A program made the translations under genes and the position numbers. 64,000 nucleotides of DNA from NCBI GenBank assembly GCA_025716815.1, contig JAIXMN010000005.1, forward strand, positions 620,001 through 684,000, read 5' to 3'. Source of the stretch: Dichotomocladium elegans (Eukaryota; Mucoromycota; Mucoromycetes; Mucorales; Lichtheimiaceae). Under the pieces are notes generated by a model. The model saw only the letters and a list, made by a program, of their open reading frames with translations. It was not told the origin of the DNA and made no database searches. Below, piece by piece: positions 1 through 13,089 of the stretch (positions are counted from its first letter, which is position 1; each line of letters starts with the position of its first letter).

Positions 1-1135
1 GGAATATCCGTACATACTGCGCGCGCTCGCCTGTGTGTGTTTTTGGAACGAAGAAGTTGAAGCACTGACGCTTTGACCTGGAAGATAAACTGGCCATTGA
101 TGAATGCATGCAGCCTGGCGATGCGGTTACTGTCTTCACACCCGATCCCACCCATTTTGAGATTTGCCGATATGCAATTCAACACGGTCTGCACGTACTG
201 GTGACCAAGCCTGCAGTTAAACTTCTCCGGCATCATCAGGAACTGATTGCTGAGGCTGATGAACACGGTGTAGTTGTCATGGTTGAACATCACAAGCGTT
301 TTGACCCTGTCTACGCTGATGCGCGCACCAAGATCAGGAACTTCGGTGAATTTAACTATTTCTATAGCTATATGAGCCAACCGAAGCGTCAGCTGAACAC
401 GTTCCGTGCTTGGGCTGGCAAGGAGTCGGACATTAGGTATGGGGTGGTAGATCAATCACTTTGGGTATGGTTGCTTTAACTCGTCCTTTTCTTCGTCCCG
501 TCGCTTTGTCGAACAGCTATTACCTCAACTCACACCACATTGATTTCCACTGCTGGGCAATGGGAGGATCAGCTGTACCGTATCGCGTCATTGCCTCTGG
601 ATCGAAAGGTGTTGCTACGAGCGACCCTTTTAGCCTGACAGCAGCCACCGAGGATACCATCTCGCTGCTGGTCAACTGGCGATCAACATCCTCCCCTTCA
701 CACGAGGGCGTCGCCATCTACACCTCCTCATGGGTAGCTCCTAACAAGAGCGAAGTTCATTCGCAGCAACGCTTCCATTATCTCGGCGCGGATGGCGAGC
801 TCAACGTGGACCAGGCCCATCGTGGCTACACAGTCACCAGCGACCACACTGGCCATGGTCACGTCAATCCGTTTTTCATGAACTATGCGCCAGATGACGA
901 GGGACACTTTGGCGGCCAGACTTCGTATGGCTACGTCTCCATCGAGAAATTCGTCGACTGCTGCCGCGCAGTCAACGAGAAACACGTCACTCCTGCCCAG
1001 CTTGACGAACGCCATTTGCCCACTATCCGCAATACCGTCCTTGTCACTGCCATTCTCGAGGCAGGGCGCATTAGTCTGGACGAGAAACGTCCTGTTGGTA
1101 TTGAGCCTACCGCTGATGGCTGGATCCTTGTGTAA
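1..1135 (+). CDS. D-galacturonate reductase-like Gfo/Idh/MocA oxidoreductase (5' partial)
   Basis: NAD(P)H-dependent sugar oxidoreductase, most like the fungal D-galacturonate reductases that start the pectin-sugar pathway in the cytosol. The visible coding part runs from about 85 to 437 and from 517 to 1135. The intron 438-516 joins GKESDI to SYYLNSHHIDFHCWAM in frame. The exon opening near 85 is inferred from a CTGAC branch-like site and an AG; the true N-terminus with the Rossmann GxGxxG motif lies before the window. Family signs are TPDPTHF, the lysine of VTKPAVK, and HIDFHCWAMGG followed by AVYTSSW-like and IEKFVDCCRAVN blocks. The gene converges on FAB1, with stops about 170 bp apart. 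Any other Gfo/Idh/MocA sugar dehydrogenase is the alternative. Confidence 0.75.
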
Positions 1136-1307
1136 AATTCCGGGCAGAAGATTATCTGTTTGTAATATATATATATATAAATATATATATAATATAATCT
1201 TTTTACATGATATGTGTATCAGTACCATCTGCTATGCTAGACGCGCACAGAAACAAAGGAGACGGAAGGGATAAAAACTATAGACCTCAGGGAAGGGGTA
1301 CTTCTAT
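1136..1307. other. Convergent intergenic gap with AT microsatellite
   Basis: This short gap separates two converging stop codons. An imperfect TA/ATAT tract at about 1166-1196 probably lies in the shared 3' UTR region. Confidence 0.6.
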
Positions 1308-4300
1308 TCAGAGTGAAGCTAGTGGATCTTCGTGATAAGGATAATGGCGACGACCTAGCTTGGTGGTCCAAAAATCGGGCATCATCAAAAAATACCGATC
1401 CATCGCCTCTCGGAAACGAAGACGATACTGCTTAGGCGAAATGATGGTAGGCTCTTTACCACCTCCTCCCAAGATGCCTGATTCCTTGACCCAACTCTCG
1501 AGCTTCTTGTCCCACGTAAACGTTCGGATGAAATCTATTTTGTCCAAATAGGACACACCCGTATATGTCAAGGACGTTCATTTACCATTGACGGCTTTAT
1601 AAATGATTAACGTACCGACAATACCGACAATGAGTTCACGTTTTTCCTCGTCCACCCCCACAAGAAGTGAGTAATCCATCACATCAAGCCGCGACAAGAA
1701 GAGGGTATCATTGTGCAAACATCCGCGCAGCATCTCTTTTGATGTGGCCCGTATGGAAAGTGGCGACTGAAACATCACTAGACAATAGATTACATTATCC
1801 GTCAATCACCAGTCCATCCAAAATTGCAAGTCCGTTTTCACGTACATTCTACCATATTTTCGTCCAGAAGTACTTCGTTCTCTCGCCCTGTTGCCTGGAC
1901 ATGTCGATTGCGCATCGATCCCTTCAGGTCGAAGATCTAATAACTAATTAGAGAACACTACTGACGCATCGAACGCCATGGACGCGCTATCCATACCTTT
2001 TTTACGCAGCGCTCGTAAAACAAGTTCTCCATGACTAAGATGTCCATTTTCATTGATTTGCCCGTCGCTGTATTTTTGTAACCGATCCGATACAATCCAA
2101 AGTTCTTGCTCAGAACAGTTGGTAGCTTTGAAAAGAAAATAGCATTAGATGGATAAGGCGGAGTGGAGAAGAGTTCAGGTATGCACAACGCGTGCAGATG
2201 TGTCCACTCACTTCGTGAAAGAAAGCCTCAGACATGTATTGGAAATAAGCTGGCGCAAAGCGTAAGAACGCATCCATCTCATATCGCGATATCTGCTTGA
2301 CCAGCAGACGATCATCTAGGTTGCAAGGGATTTTAGTTTTGGGATAGAGAGGGGGGAACAACGCCAGTTTGCTTGTCATACCTTTCGTCTTAAGAAAAAC
2401 AGATCCAGACTTGCCACCTGACGAATCCCACTTGCAACAGGTCGCAAGAGACGCTATATAACTTTCTTCACATCCGCAATTCCGTCGTAGTGCATCAAAT
2501 TGCTCAACAAAGAAGATCTTGCAAAAGAACTTGGTGGTACCATCCGCAAAATCTGTATGCCAACCCATCTTAACCAAGGAAATATAAAACGTATAGAATA
2601 GGTTGCTTACGTACAATACTTCACATGATTTCCTGAGTTGCTACGCAGCGTGCGCTCAATCACCATACCGTTGACAGGCTCGGTCGGTATGCCATCCATA
2701 GAAATCTTCTCGCTCATGTGATCACCGTACAAGCTACTTGCGCTGCCATTTGCATCATTATGAATGCTCTGCTCGTCAGCAAGAGCCACTGCATCGCCAC
2801 TGTTGCTTTTTCGAATGTCTCTAAGCATCTTTAGGTAGTCGTCACAGCTAAGTGTGAATGCAACAATGGTACTTGGCTCGTCTTCACTGACAACAATTAA
2901 TGAACCTGGAAATACATGCTCTAGTGGGGTGCTTCGAGAAATAATCAGCGCGCTTGGATGATTTGTAGAACCCTCTTTAACTTACAGCGGATATTCCAAA
3001 GGTAATAAATTACCCATTCCCTTTTCAGCCAGCATGTTTGTGATCGCACGGAGGAATGAATTCCGCTCAGACCCACTGCCTGACAAATCAAGGTTCCCGG
3101 TTTCTACATAAAGGTCATGAGTTTAATGGGCTCTTTAACACACCATACCCTGTCGCTATCATGTACCAATAGTCGACATGCTGTTATTATGCGGCGGTAT
3201 GGGTCGGCTTAACGGCTGATTAACAAGGCGGAAATCAGCTATGGTATGATGTTGCTGATTCTGATGCGTAGGCCGTACGTCGCTCGGTTGATGGCTGTTC
3301 ATATCCTTCTTATCATCTTCATCAAACTTTAGGTGAGGGAGATCATTCCTAACGAATCTGGTGTGCTGTTGTGGTGCGTGCGGAAGAATCTCACGACCAA
3401 GCGATTCGTCATATTCATCCGTATTGAGAAGCGAGAAAATCGTGCTATGAGTTTCTTCGAATCCATGCTCATCCTCTTCTTCCTCTAACTTCTGTTGCTG
3501 TTGTTGTGGTGGCTGTTGTTGTTGTTCTTGTTGTTGTTCTTGTTGCTGCTGCCGCTGCTGCTGCTGCCGGCGCCGGCGCCTACGCTCATCATCATGATAA
3601 GGGTCGTCGCTGTCATCACTGACTTGAAACTCATCGTCCGACTCTTCTCGCACCAGTTCACGAAGGGTCGTGTAAACCTCGATCGATGACTTGCTCGGTA
3701 ACCGTTGACGCACACCCCGAGCTGATCTGACGCTGGCGAGGTGATTATTTGTTGGCACAAACTTGATGCTGCGCTCGGGCAATATTGATCCATTTTGTTG
3801 TTGTTGTTGTTGTTGTTGTCGTTGTCGTTGTTGTCGTAGCTGCCGGTCTGGCCGATCCAGCGAAGTAGATGGCGATGCATTGCTGGATGATATTTCAAGA
3901 GGGCGCTGTTGCCGTCCATACTGTCGCGCCGATGGTGATCGATGACTACCACGTTCTGTTGAGCCCTTGTAGCCGTACCGGTAGCCAGAAAGTGCTAACT
4001 CTCGCTTCTCTGCCACAGACTCATCATCTGGCTCATGTTTAGATCGCCGCGCAGCGTCATATTTCCTCCCATCCTTGAATCTCGAACGCGGTTTGGCACC
4101 AAACAGCGGCGAGCTCCTGGAATGTACAATTTCGGGCTCTCCCGGAAAAAGGTTGGTAAATTGCTTATAAGCACTTGAGTTCAAAAGTGGAAGTATTGGG
4201 CCATGCGAGTGTACTGGTGCTTCTAGAGACGAAATTCGTTCCTGCTCATTTTCCTTCAATTTTTGTGGTTGTAGTTCAGCAATATCACGATTCAGAATTG

Positions 4301-7300
4301 ATTTCGTGTCTATGCTGCTTGTACTTTGGCGTCGTTGATAACTGCCTCGATGTTTTTGTGGTTTAGAAGCAGGCGTACTATCCACTCCATCATATCGAGC
4401 AGGGATGGTCTTCTTGGGAAGGTCCTTCATCAGTTCAAGAGACAACCGTCTTGCGACAATAGGATCCAAGAAGTCTGATGCTTCTGAAGTAACTTCCTGA
4501 ATACCGTTCGTTGCAGCAGGAGTGCCTCCGTTTGATACCTTATCCTTCATCATCTGCTCCAGTAGGCTATCCAAGCGAGCTTCCTCCTCCAGCCAAGGTG
4601 ATGCAGTGGTAGGTGACTCTCCAAGCTTCGGTTGCTCCTTTAATCCTGGATATACATCAGCCACAATATCGAGATTTTCCGAAAGATAGTCCTGGTATCC
4701 GTCGAGGCCGACATCCAAGAGCGGTAAATCAGGCGATTCCGTGGTACGTTTGGTCCGCAGATCAAGGTCGGCAATCATGCTCGGCATCCTTGTTTCCACA
4801 GGAAACATTCGTTTAAAATGGCGCCGAAGCTCACGTTCAGGCCTGACATATTGGCGTACAAACTCGGCGTATTCAGCGTCCCACTGGAGAACATTCACCT
4901 GAAGTTTGATTCGCACAATATTCAGGCTTAATGTGTCCGAAGGGGGAGTGGTCGCATACACCGACTGCAGGAACTGAAGCATCTGCTTCTTTTCGCCGGT
5001 TGCCCGATCAGACATGTCCTGCAGATACTCCTTGCACTCGTCAACGCGATCAGGCTGTACAATGTCAAGCATAAAACTCTTGTTGCGCTCTACAACGGAA
5101 TCATAAAATCGAGTGATTTTGGATCGTGTGGATTCGAGTGCCGCGTCTTTGAGAGTTGCTTGGGTCTTGCTATTGACATAAAGATGCATCGGAGGCACAT
5201 AGACATCATGCGGCTCAATTGTCTCATGCTGGAAGCGTACAGCAATGCCTTTATACCCGAAACAATGGACATGATCTCGCAGCATACCGTGGGGGCACGC
5301 TCCAGCCCTGGCTGGCATACTCTTGGTCTGATGGAACATAAGTTCTAGAAATTTGCCAAAAGAGTATTTCCAACTGCTCTCTGACATTGGCACAAGCAGG
5401 CTGTTAGTTTCGCATTTCTTGCAATAGGTCCACATGAGGATACTGTTGGTTGCCATTATGGGCGGTGGTCCTTGGATATGTTCCAGATCAACATTGACCT
5501 TGGCGTTCCCATGGCCATAAGCGCGATAATGCTCAAGCATGTTGCGTTCGCACATGGTAGAGAAGCACAACTTTTCAGCACTCATGGCAATGTCCTCAAT
5601 ATACTGCCCAAGTGTCATATCTGAGTCCGGTCGATAGTATTCAAACATGCGCATTTCTGGCCCTTGACATGGTACACCTGTTACTGAACAAACGGTCATG
5701 TAAACCATCACCAGGTGTTGGTGGTATGATGGTGTAAGGGTATCCATATTATCGCCGATGTATGCCTCCAACGCTCGAGAGCGCTGATGGTGTTCTTCGA
5801 TAAGCTGATCATATTCTGGATCACCTGCTAACAAAGAGTCGAAACATCTGAAGAAGCTCGGCATTCCAGAAAGTCTTGAAGGGATATTGCTTTTGCTTTG
5901 TGCAAGAGCATCCGGAACTTGTTGTGCAAGAAGAGCGGCCAAATTGGTTTGCGTCTCTTTGAGCCGGATTAATAGATTAGGTGGGGGTAGACCTACAAGT
6001 GGGGAAGCAGAGAGGATGGCACTCTCATAGCGATGGATCATATCACGCGCCGGCACTAGGCATTCATATTTATCCTCTGGATTCTCAATCATTGTGATCT
6101 CGCTATTTTTATCAGTTAACGACGCAACCGATTGGGAAGAGATGTGATGCTCTTTGGGAGATGTTGCTGCTGTTATGTCATCCCCGTCTACAGACTGGCT
6201 AGGGTGGACCTGAATTGTATTTCGCGCTTCGGCAAGATCTTTGAGGAGCAGCGATTCTAACCGCAGATTGTGGACAACGAATACCATAAAATCTGTAATA
6301 CGCTTGATAATCCGCAATTGCTCCACCGTTCCACCGCGTAGAATGATAGTCGCTCCAAGCTCAGGAGGGCATTCATTGAAAATCAGGAATGTTTTCCGTC
6401 TATTAGGTATCAGGTCATGCACGAGCGTCCTTGTCTCAAAGATACCACAATGCCCAAGAGACGGTCCCGTGGAGATTCCTAACAGCTGTCCGTCCATATT
6501 GAATGGTGGAAATGAAGAGATAGTGCTTGCCCCCGTACACCGTGCCACCGCCTCGAGTGTGCTCAGTTTGACATTGTAAACAACTACAATATTCGCCTTG
6601 ACCAAGTAATCAAGCGCAATCCGCGATACGTTCGAACTGACGAGAACGACTGACGGTTTGAGAGCCACGATACGGGCCACTAATTTTTCCAAAAAGCCCT
6701 TTTCCTGAGCGAGTACCCGATCGATGGATTGCAGGCGCTGTTCCTCCTCAGAGTCTCGAGACCATTCTAATGGGAATAGAAGAATCAAGATCCGCGGATT
6801 TTGTATGGTTTTGACCATACACTTGTGTGCGACATTTTTGGAGCATACCACCCCCTTGACATAGTAGCTGTCTTGAGGTCGCCCACCAGCAATCTTTTTG
6901 ATCTTGACGTAGTGGCGAACATCAATCTCATCACCCCCCCTGACATCAGGATGAACGTTATCCGAGACCTTGAGCAGGAGTCCCATCAATACATCTTCCC
7001 ATTCTGCCGGATCTTGACAGAGAAGGCCTTTTACTTCGTCCAATAGTTGTCGCAACATTTTACGCATATGATCTAGAGAGGCAGCACTCAGCTCTATATT
7101 GATTGGAGTAGAACTCACACGACGATGGCGCTGGCCTATAGCACGCGGACGTAGTTGCTGGTCTTCTAGATTTGCTGACCAGCCGGTGGTTGGGGAACTA
7201 AGGTGGGTATGCAGCGGCTGCTCATAAGGTTTTGCGAAGCATTCTGTATTTGGATGTAGTCGGGGCGACTCACAAACAGGATCGTCAGACATCGATAAAT

Positions 7301-9226
7301 TCGCTGTTGTAATGGGTGTGTTCCGCATCAAACTATGTGTTCGCTGGCGAACAGATCGAGATGGAGCCGCCGTAGCGCTACGTCGACGTCGTATGTCGTT
7401 TGGTCGCTCAAATTTCCACAATTCATCGGCCCGTCGTCGTCGTAATTTTGGGGAACCAGGATCTTGGACATTGTCATCGTCAGTGGAGCTCAGATCGTTC
7501 TTCGCAATAGCCATGCTATCCTCAAGCCCTGTCCGATCCGGATTGCCGCCCAGAAAGTTCAGCAAATTCCGTGGACTCTTGTTCCACTCAGGCGAATCTT
7601 CATCATCACTGTCGTTCCCAGAGAAAGTCGGTGGGATGATCGTTCCACCACCGCTGTCAACGACAAAGTTATTTAGATGGGTAGTAAACGATTTTCGCCG
7701 GAACGGGATAGTAGGTGAGGTTCTGCCATTCATTTTCTCAAGAGCATTTAGAGAAGCATCAGCAACAACAGAATTCATTGTGCTTGTACGCGATCGTGGG
7801 CGGATAGTGGCAAGAAAAAGTTTCTTCAGGCTCATTTCTGAGTCAGAATGTGTTTGCTGTATGGGAGATAGAGGAGGCTGAACTGCCGCAGCTGCAGATG
7901 TGCTGTTCCCATTCATCCCTTGCGAACAGGGTATGTCGCTGTCAGGCGGGATCTCCAGAGCAAATGTAGTCGAATTTTGACCGCCATATTCACCCTGATG
8001 CGACTTAACGGTGGTCGTAGGTATCTGCATCTTGGGGGCTGATAGAGGTTTTTGACCAGGCAGAACGGGTGAAAGACCAACGAAAACATCCGGATGAACT
8101 TCTTCCTGACTGACTTCGGAAATGTTGTTATCTGGAGCTAGCCGATTGTGATGAATTGATGAGAAGCTTTGCTCTTGTTGCCTTCCCTGAGCCTCGAGAT
8201 TATGAAGGCAAAACTTGCACACCCGGACATGGCCTGATAACCCTACCCGATCTCCGTTGATAATGTCTGAAGCACACTTTGCACAAAAAATTTGTCCTGA
8301 TTTATTGTCATCAGCAAAGTTAGATCGATATGGATAGATACAAGTAACTAACCGCATATTCGGCAATGGTGTTTTCTTCGAAAGAGCGTGAAACGAGCAT
8401 TACAATCAAAGCATTCCTTACATTGCTCGTCAGGCATCCAGTAATCTTTATTGACCTTGACCGACTTAATGTTTTCCCCTCGTAGCTGCGCAATCACGCG
8501 GTTGAGCGAATGGTAATTCGAGACTGAGAAGTTGGTCATGACAGACTGCGTATCGCTGTCGTTTGATGCTGTTTTTGTGATCGGTTCTCCATTTTCCATT
8601 GTGGTGCTTTCATCCAATGATGCTCTTGCTGAGACACTTTCCGATGGTGTCACCATCAAATGCCCCACTGAGGATCTCTTCGTTATCACTGTACTGTCGA
8701 TATCGTCTGGCGAGTTACCGCCGCCGCTACCCCGGCGATATGGGTAGATTCCAAGCTCACAGAAATAATCGCCTGAGCTTCGTCCACCGTTGGGGTTGAG
8801 ATTGCTTAAACGCTGATGATATTCGTCTCCTATACTGCACTTTTCTGTCGCCAACGGATCACCTGTCGCTGCTGCCGATGCTGCTCTATCAAAATCTCGT
8901 GGCATCAAGTTCTATGCCGAGCCCCAGCCCCGCAGTTTTTTTTTAGTCCCAGCTCATGCATGCTTCTGTGGTCAGGATGCATCTCGCAAACCTACTTTGG
9001 ATGAAGACAGAGAAACGAGAGAAGTGCTACTATTGCTTGCCCCAAGACCGTCCACATTCTGATTGGAGACCGCAGTGCGTACTCGAAAAAAAATCTTTGA
9101 GAGCACGTTGTCTTGGTCACCTTCATCTCCATGCGGATCATAATGATTGAAGGATGTCAAAGTCGATAAATCGTCGTCCCTCAGAACATGAGATGGAAAA
9201 TATGAATGTTTGCCATTGTCACTCAT
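1308..9226 (-). CDS. FAB1: 1-phosphatidylinositol-3-phosphate 5-kinase (Fab1/PIKfyve)
   Basis: Makes PtdIns(3,5)P2 from PtdIns3P on vacuole/endosome membranes. Eleven exons: 9226-8996, 8911-8353, 8296-3167, 3103-2986, 2931-2615, 2552-2382, 2315-2212, 2125-1997, 1936-1846, 1777-1616, 1534-1308. They sum to 7239 nt, exactly 2412 residues plus stop. Order of domains: disordered N-terminus; FYVE zinc finger split by intron 2 ([20 protein letters not shown], then FCAKCASD and VRVCKFC); Cpn60/TCP1-like region ([32 protein letters not shown]); a Cys/His-rich block; a long linker with two polyQ tracts; C-terminal PIPK domain starting at LEYPLTPLEHVF. The kinase carries [37 protein letters not shown] and ends [13 protein letters not shown]. 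The start was chosen at the MSDNGKH methionine; upstream in-frame residues are phenylalanine-rich leader. Confidence 0.97.
3485..3580 (-). repeat. polyglutamine-coding CAG/CAA tract in FAB1
   Basis: The linker before the kinase domain holds runs of CAG/CAA codons mixed with Arg, Glu and Pro codons. A second shorter run lies at about 3790-3840. Such tracts are length-variable; they are coding, not intergenic. Confidence 0.8.
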
Positions 9227-9631
9227 TACAAGTGCCAGTGAAGGGAAGAAAGAAAAAGAAAAACAAAAGCTAAAGAGAGAAAAGAAGGTTAAAAAAAAGA
9301 AAAGAATTAAGGATACGGCAGAAAAGAACCTCCTGCTCACCCTTTTACGTTCACACTATCTCACAAAGATTTGTACTATTTCTTTTCATGTGTGTACAGT
9401 AGCACAAAATGCCACTGTAGGACCACCTGTCCACAGCATAACCTAATTTGGCTCACTTTTTTTTAGTCCGGCGTCTTTTCTGTTGTAATGAGAGAAGCGC
9501 TCTCGAGTCATCATCGATATAATCGTCAAGCCATATCGCTACGAACTCGAAAGTCATGCTGCTTACTAACTTATACAGCAGCTGTTGATTATGAGATCTG
9601 TTGATTATGAGATGAAGGAGAATACATATAC

Positions 9632-9669
<38 letters not shown>

Positions 9670-11200
9670 CGCTGGACATAACGATAACCGATATCTATGA
9701 GCAATTATCATGGTGGATGGATAAAAACGGATTGCTGTGCAAGATAATAGATACATTCGTAGGAACCTGTCCAGCACTTACACAGCTTTCCTGTATATGC
9801 GCCTGGATGTGCTGAGCTATCGCTTGTCCATTATCCTATTGTTTCTTTCTCAAATCATCCAGAGGACAGTAATAGCATTTTTTCTCGCTCAAAATTTGTT
9901 CCAATTTACATGAGCGAGGATACAGCATTTTTAATAAGTTTGCCTCCAAACTTCAGTATTTCCTCACTCTCCCTTCTTCAAAATAGTTAGCCTCATAAAA
10001 ACATTCTAGTATAAAGAAAAGGTGAAAGAGATGCTTTTATGACCTTTTTACTAGAGTTGCTGTAAATTTTGAAGGAAAGAGAGTAACTATATACTTTATT
10101 TTTCGAAATAATGACGCATAAATTGTATAAAGCTATTGTATCGATAGATGAAAAAATTCCCATCGATGGATGTATATCATTAGTTAGCTGAACACAGTAA
10201 TTCTTCCTCCACATCATTTAACTTACACTCAAATGTCCCGAAGGACCAAGGAGCTATCCTGGGTAGCCCCGGCGATAACCTGGACCGAGAGACATGAAAA
10301 AAAAAATGCCAGCACACCGAAGAATGACGGCGGCAGCCAGAATTCTAGACGGGGGAATGGCAGCGCAGAGGAACGAGCGGAAAGGCGTCCGGGAACCGCT
10401 CTCTCCATGACTCATCAAGTGCAGATACTATTGATCAATCTGTAAATATGACTGGATGTTAGGCAAAAGTAAGAGGGATACTTCATTGTGTACTATTAAG
10501 CACTTTTATAGAGGAGGAAGGTATCAGCTTTCCTATCTGTATCTATGATACCAGCTATATGATAAGCATATTTTCGCTGCAAAAATCAGCTGTCACCGCC
10601 TCTCCGTCTTCTTTTCATTTAATACAAATTATACAAGTACTTTGAGTACGACCACCCATGGTCCTGATAACAGCCACCCTACCATAGTTGTAAAGACATC
10701 CATCGATAGCATTGACTGGTGGCTAGCGTACCGCGAAAAAATGTACCATTGATCGACCTTGAGAATTCAACCACGACCCATGCGTATGCACTATCAAAGT
10801 ACATTTTTTCTACTTTGGTATTACGATATTTCTGACCAAAAGATTCTTTGCTGAAGTCTGGTTTGCTTTGATCGATTATAAACGACAATGGTGTGGCGAG
10901 AAACCAGCTTTATACAGGGATCTGATGATGAACATCCGACTGCATAACTCTTATATTCTATGGACCACCATCCTTTCCATACTCTCAGCAATGTTCCAAT
11001 TACGAGGTTGCCAAGGTACTCGTTGCTTACACCATTAATATCCAGATGCGATTTGGCCAAACGCTTCTGGCGAACCATTAACGTATAACTCAATACTCGA
11101 CAGTGGAAAGCAGAAATTGAAGAATAGCTGAATGCACATGATCTGGATGTGACGCAGACTCTACTTATCTTAGGGAAGTTTTCGACACCATCCGGCCAAT
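9227..11200. other. Gene-poor intergenic region
   Basis: Upstream of FAB1. It contains an A/G-rich leader (about 9240-9310), a compound TA then GA microsatellite (about 9630-9670) and AT-rich sequence. Open frames here are short, low in complexity and show no family motif. I see no supportable gene. Confidence 0.5.
9628..9670. repeat. Compound (TA)n(GA)n microsatellite
   Basis: An uninterrupted ATAT stretch passes directly into GAGAGA. It explains the SLSLYIYIY-type frames seen on both strands. Confidence 0.9.
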
Positions 11201-11229
11201 GTTCAATGCCTATCCCAACCACTATGCGT

Positions 11230-12268
11230 TGGATAACAATAACATCTATTATGATGTGAAGGCTAACCCTATCCGACATATGGTAGTTTTTTTCCCGCTT
11301 CACTCGTCTTTCCAGAGACTCCAGTTCAATGCATTTGTCTGTTTCTCTAATCGTCAATCATGGTCTCCTTCATACATATTGATTAGCACAAAAATCTTAT
11401 GGCAAGACACTCTGGGTCGTCATCGATGTACAATCCAAAGCTCTCAGGCCTGCAGAAAATGAGGTGCTCCGATTTCATGGTACATTGAAAGCTGACAATG
11501 TAAGATTACCTATTATCAAGAAGACAAGGGGTAGGGATGCAAACCCCGTGCAATACCAAGAATCAATAAGGAGTCAATTGAATACGCGAACGGTTTGACC
11601 GATGAGTGACAGTAGATCCCGGGCGTAGAGATGTGGTATGCTGTGTTCACGAACGTTCCATTCTTCTTGATCCTGTCAAGTTTCGTTATACCGAGCAGGA
11701 GCAAGATAAGATGAGAAAGACAAGAAGCATCAACGGTTGATACAATGGCGCAAGGGCAGGGATCAGGAGGTGGCACGAGCCGAACACGATCTCTGAGAAT
11801 TTCAGAGCAATACTTTGGAAGTAGACTGCTACAACTGTTTCCTCCTTGCCAGGGCGGATGCCTTTGCGATTCTTCAGCAGTTCTATGGATCAACGCTGAC
11901 CGTTCATAGCCCTGATCATTTTTTATTACGCAAACTCCGTTTATCATCGTGCTTCAACAAGCACCGTACCGATTTAAAGCTCATTAACAACCTGCGAAAA
12001 TATCCGGTGAAAATGCAATGTTTGTCGTGGGAAATTAGTCGGATCCTCACATGCGATTTCACGCGCCCATCCATGGAAAAGGGTTCAGGGTTCTACTGCG
12101 GAAGCTCGGATTTGAAGTTTTCCTCATTGCCTCATTGACGAGCAAAATACGAGCAGATATTTTTTCAATTTGCCTCAATGAGAACTTATCGACTTACAAG
12201 AGGGTGCCAAATACACGACCCACCCGCCGAGGACGAGAAGAAGTATGGCGTTCTGGGGTTATATGATA
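11230..12268 (+). pseudogene. Decayed Fanzor/TnpB-like RNA-guided-nuclease-type protein
   Basis: Conserved fragments in the expected order lie in different frames. A RuvC-I-like VDPGRRDVV is at about 11612. FHAPIHGKGFRVLLRKLGFEV (split over frames) is at about 12057. IDEQNTS is at 12134-12154, the place of the TnpB/Fanzor TS motif before the zinc ribbon. KRVPNTRPTRRGR is at about 12198-12236, like the NPRPxRR block I recall from fungal Fanzor1-type proteins. The tandem 8-bp duplication cctcattg|cctcattg at about 12122-12137 breaks the frame between VFLI and DEQNTS. Stops and further shifts occur throughout, and the zinc-ribbon cysteines are not recognisable. The 5' limit is uncertain. Known: Fanzors are eukaryotic relatives of TnpB carried by transposons. 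Inference: this is a dead copy. An unrelated repeated fungal gene is the alternative. Confidence 0.5.
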
Positions 12269-13089
12269 TGATCTACTAAGGTAAGGGGGTTTCTCTCATC
12301 TTGAAAGTAATAATAAAAATTTACATTTGTTGTTTTCTGTGGATGCTGTCATCAGAATTACATAGTAAACATGGCAGAGTGCAATCCTCAGCCCTGTCTA
12401 TGAAATCGATATTTGGCGGCACACCTCAACACGCATCGTATCATCCCCAGTTTTCGTTCTGATGCCTTAGTCCCCTAAAGATTTCGCCGCGGAACCGTAC
12501 CAGGCGTCAGGACGCGAGTACCATAATCCGAACTTCGAAATGTGAGAACACGAAGAACAAGAAGGCTGCGAGAACCACACAGACTATGGCGGCAACCAGG
12601 ACCACAGATCCCGCAACTTCCTTAATAACTACGAGGGATATCACACCTTGACAAGTATCTTCCAGTTGACCCGCTTGCAATCCGGCACATGTGTTCATTC
12701 CTACCTCCTAGGGTCCTTGTATTCTTCGCTTTTTTTCGCTTTTTGCATGACTACTATGTATCAATGGTGGTTGATACTCAGACCATTTCCCTACGTTCCT
12801 ATGTCCCTATTGCCACTTCCCTCCACATTTATTTATGTGTTCAAAATCGTATAAGACGCATCCACTCTTTCACTAAACAGCCACACTCATTCTTTTTTAT
12901 TAGTGGTTGCACCACTTACCCTTCTTTTGCCCATACATTACGATTGTAGCCCTATATAATAAGGGATTGTATCAGCTCCAACTCTCCAACTACCACAGAT
13001 ACTTATGGTCTTTATGGGCAATACCCTTATCACGTCTGCTTTTTGTTCCTTAAGAATATTATCAGGTTCGCTTCATACAGTATCGCTCA
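12269..13089. other. Intergenic, little content
   Basis: AT-rich sequence between the Fanzor-like relic and a transposase relic. Apart from the weak membrane-protein frame at 12507-12698, I see nothing supportable. Confidence 0.4.
12507..12698 (-). CDS. Possible small single-span membrane protein, unrecognised
   Basis: An open frame of 63 residues has two cysteines near the N-terminus, then one strongly hydrophobic stretch of about 25 residues (VVLVAAIVCVVLAAFLFFVF) and a short tail. No family is recognised and no splice partner was found. It sits among transposon relics and may be a chance frame or a gene fragment. Confidence 0.2.
   Translation of the reverse strand: MNTCAGLQAGQLEDTCQGVISLVVIKEVAGSVVLVAAIVCVVLAAFLFFVFSHFEVRIMVLAS

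Noticed and set aside
7312..7881. 189-codon plus-strand frame antisense to FAB1
   Set aside because: It lies wholly within a FAB1 exon whose frame is continuous; the antisense frame is Ser/Arg-rich by reflection and has no motif.
9453..9815. Small frames rich in SLSLYIYIY on both strands
   Set aside because: They are readings of the compound TA/GA microsatellite.
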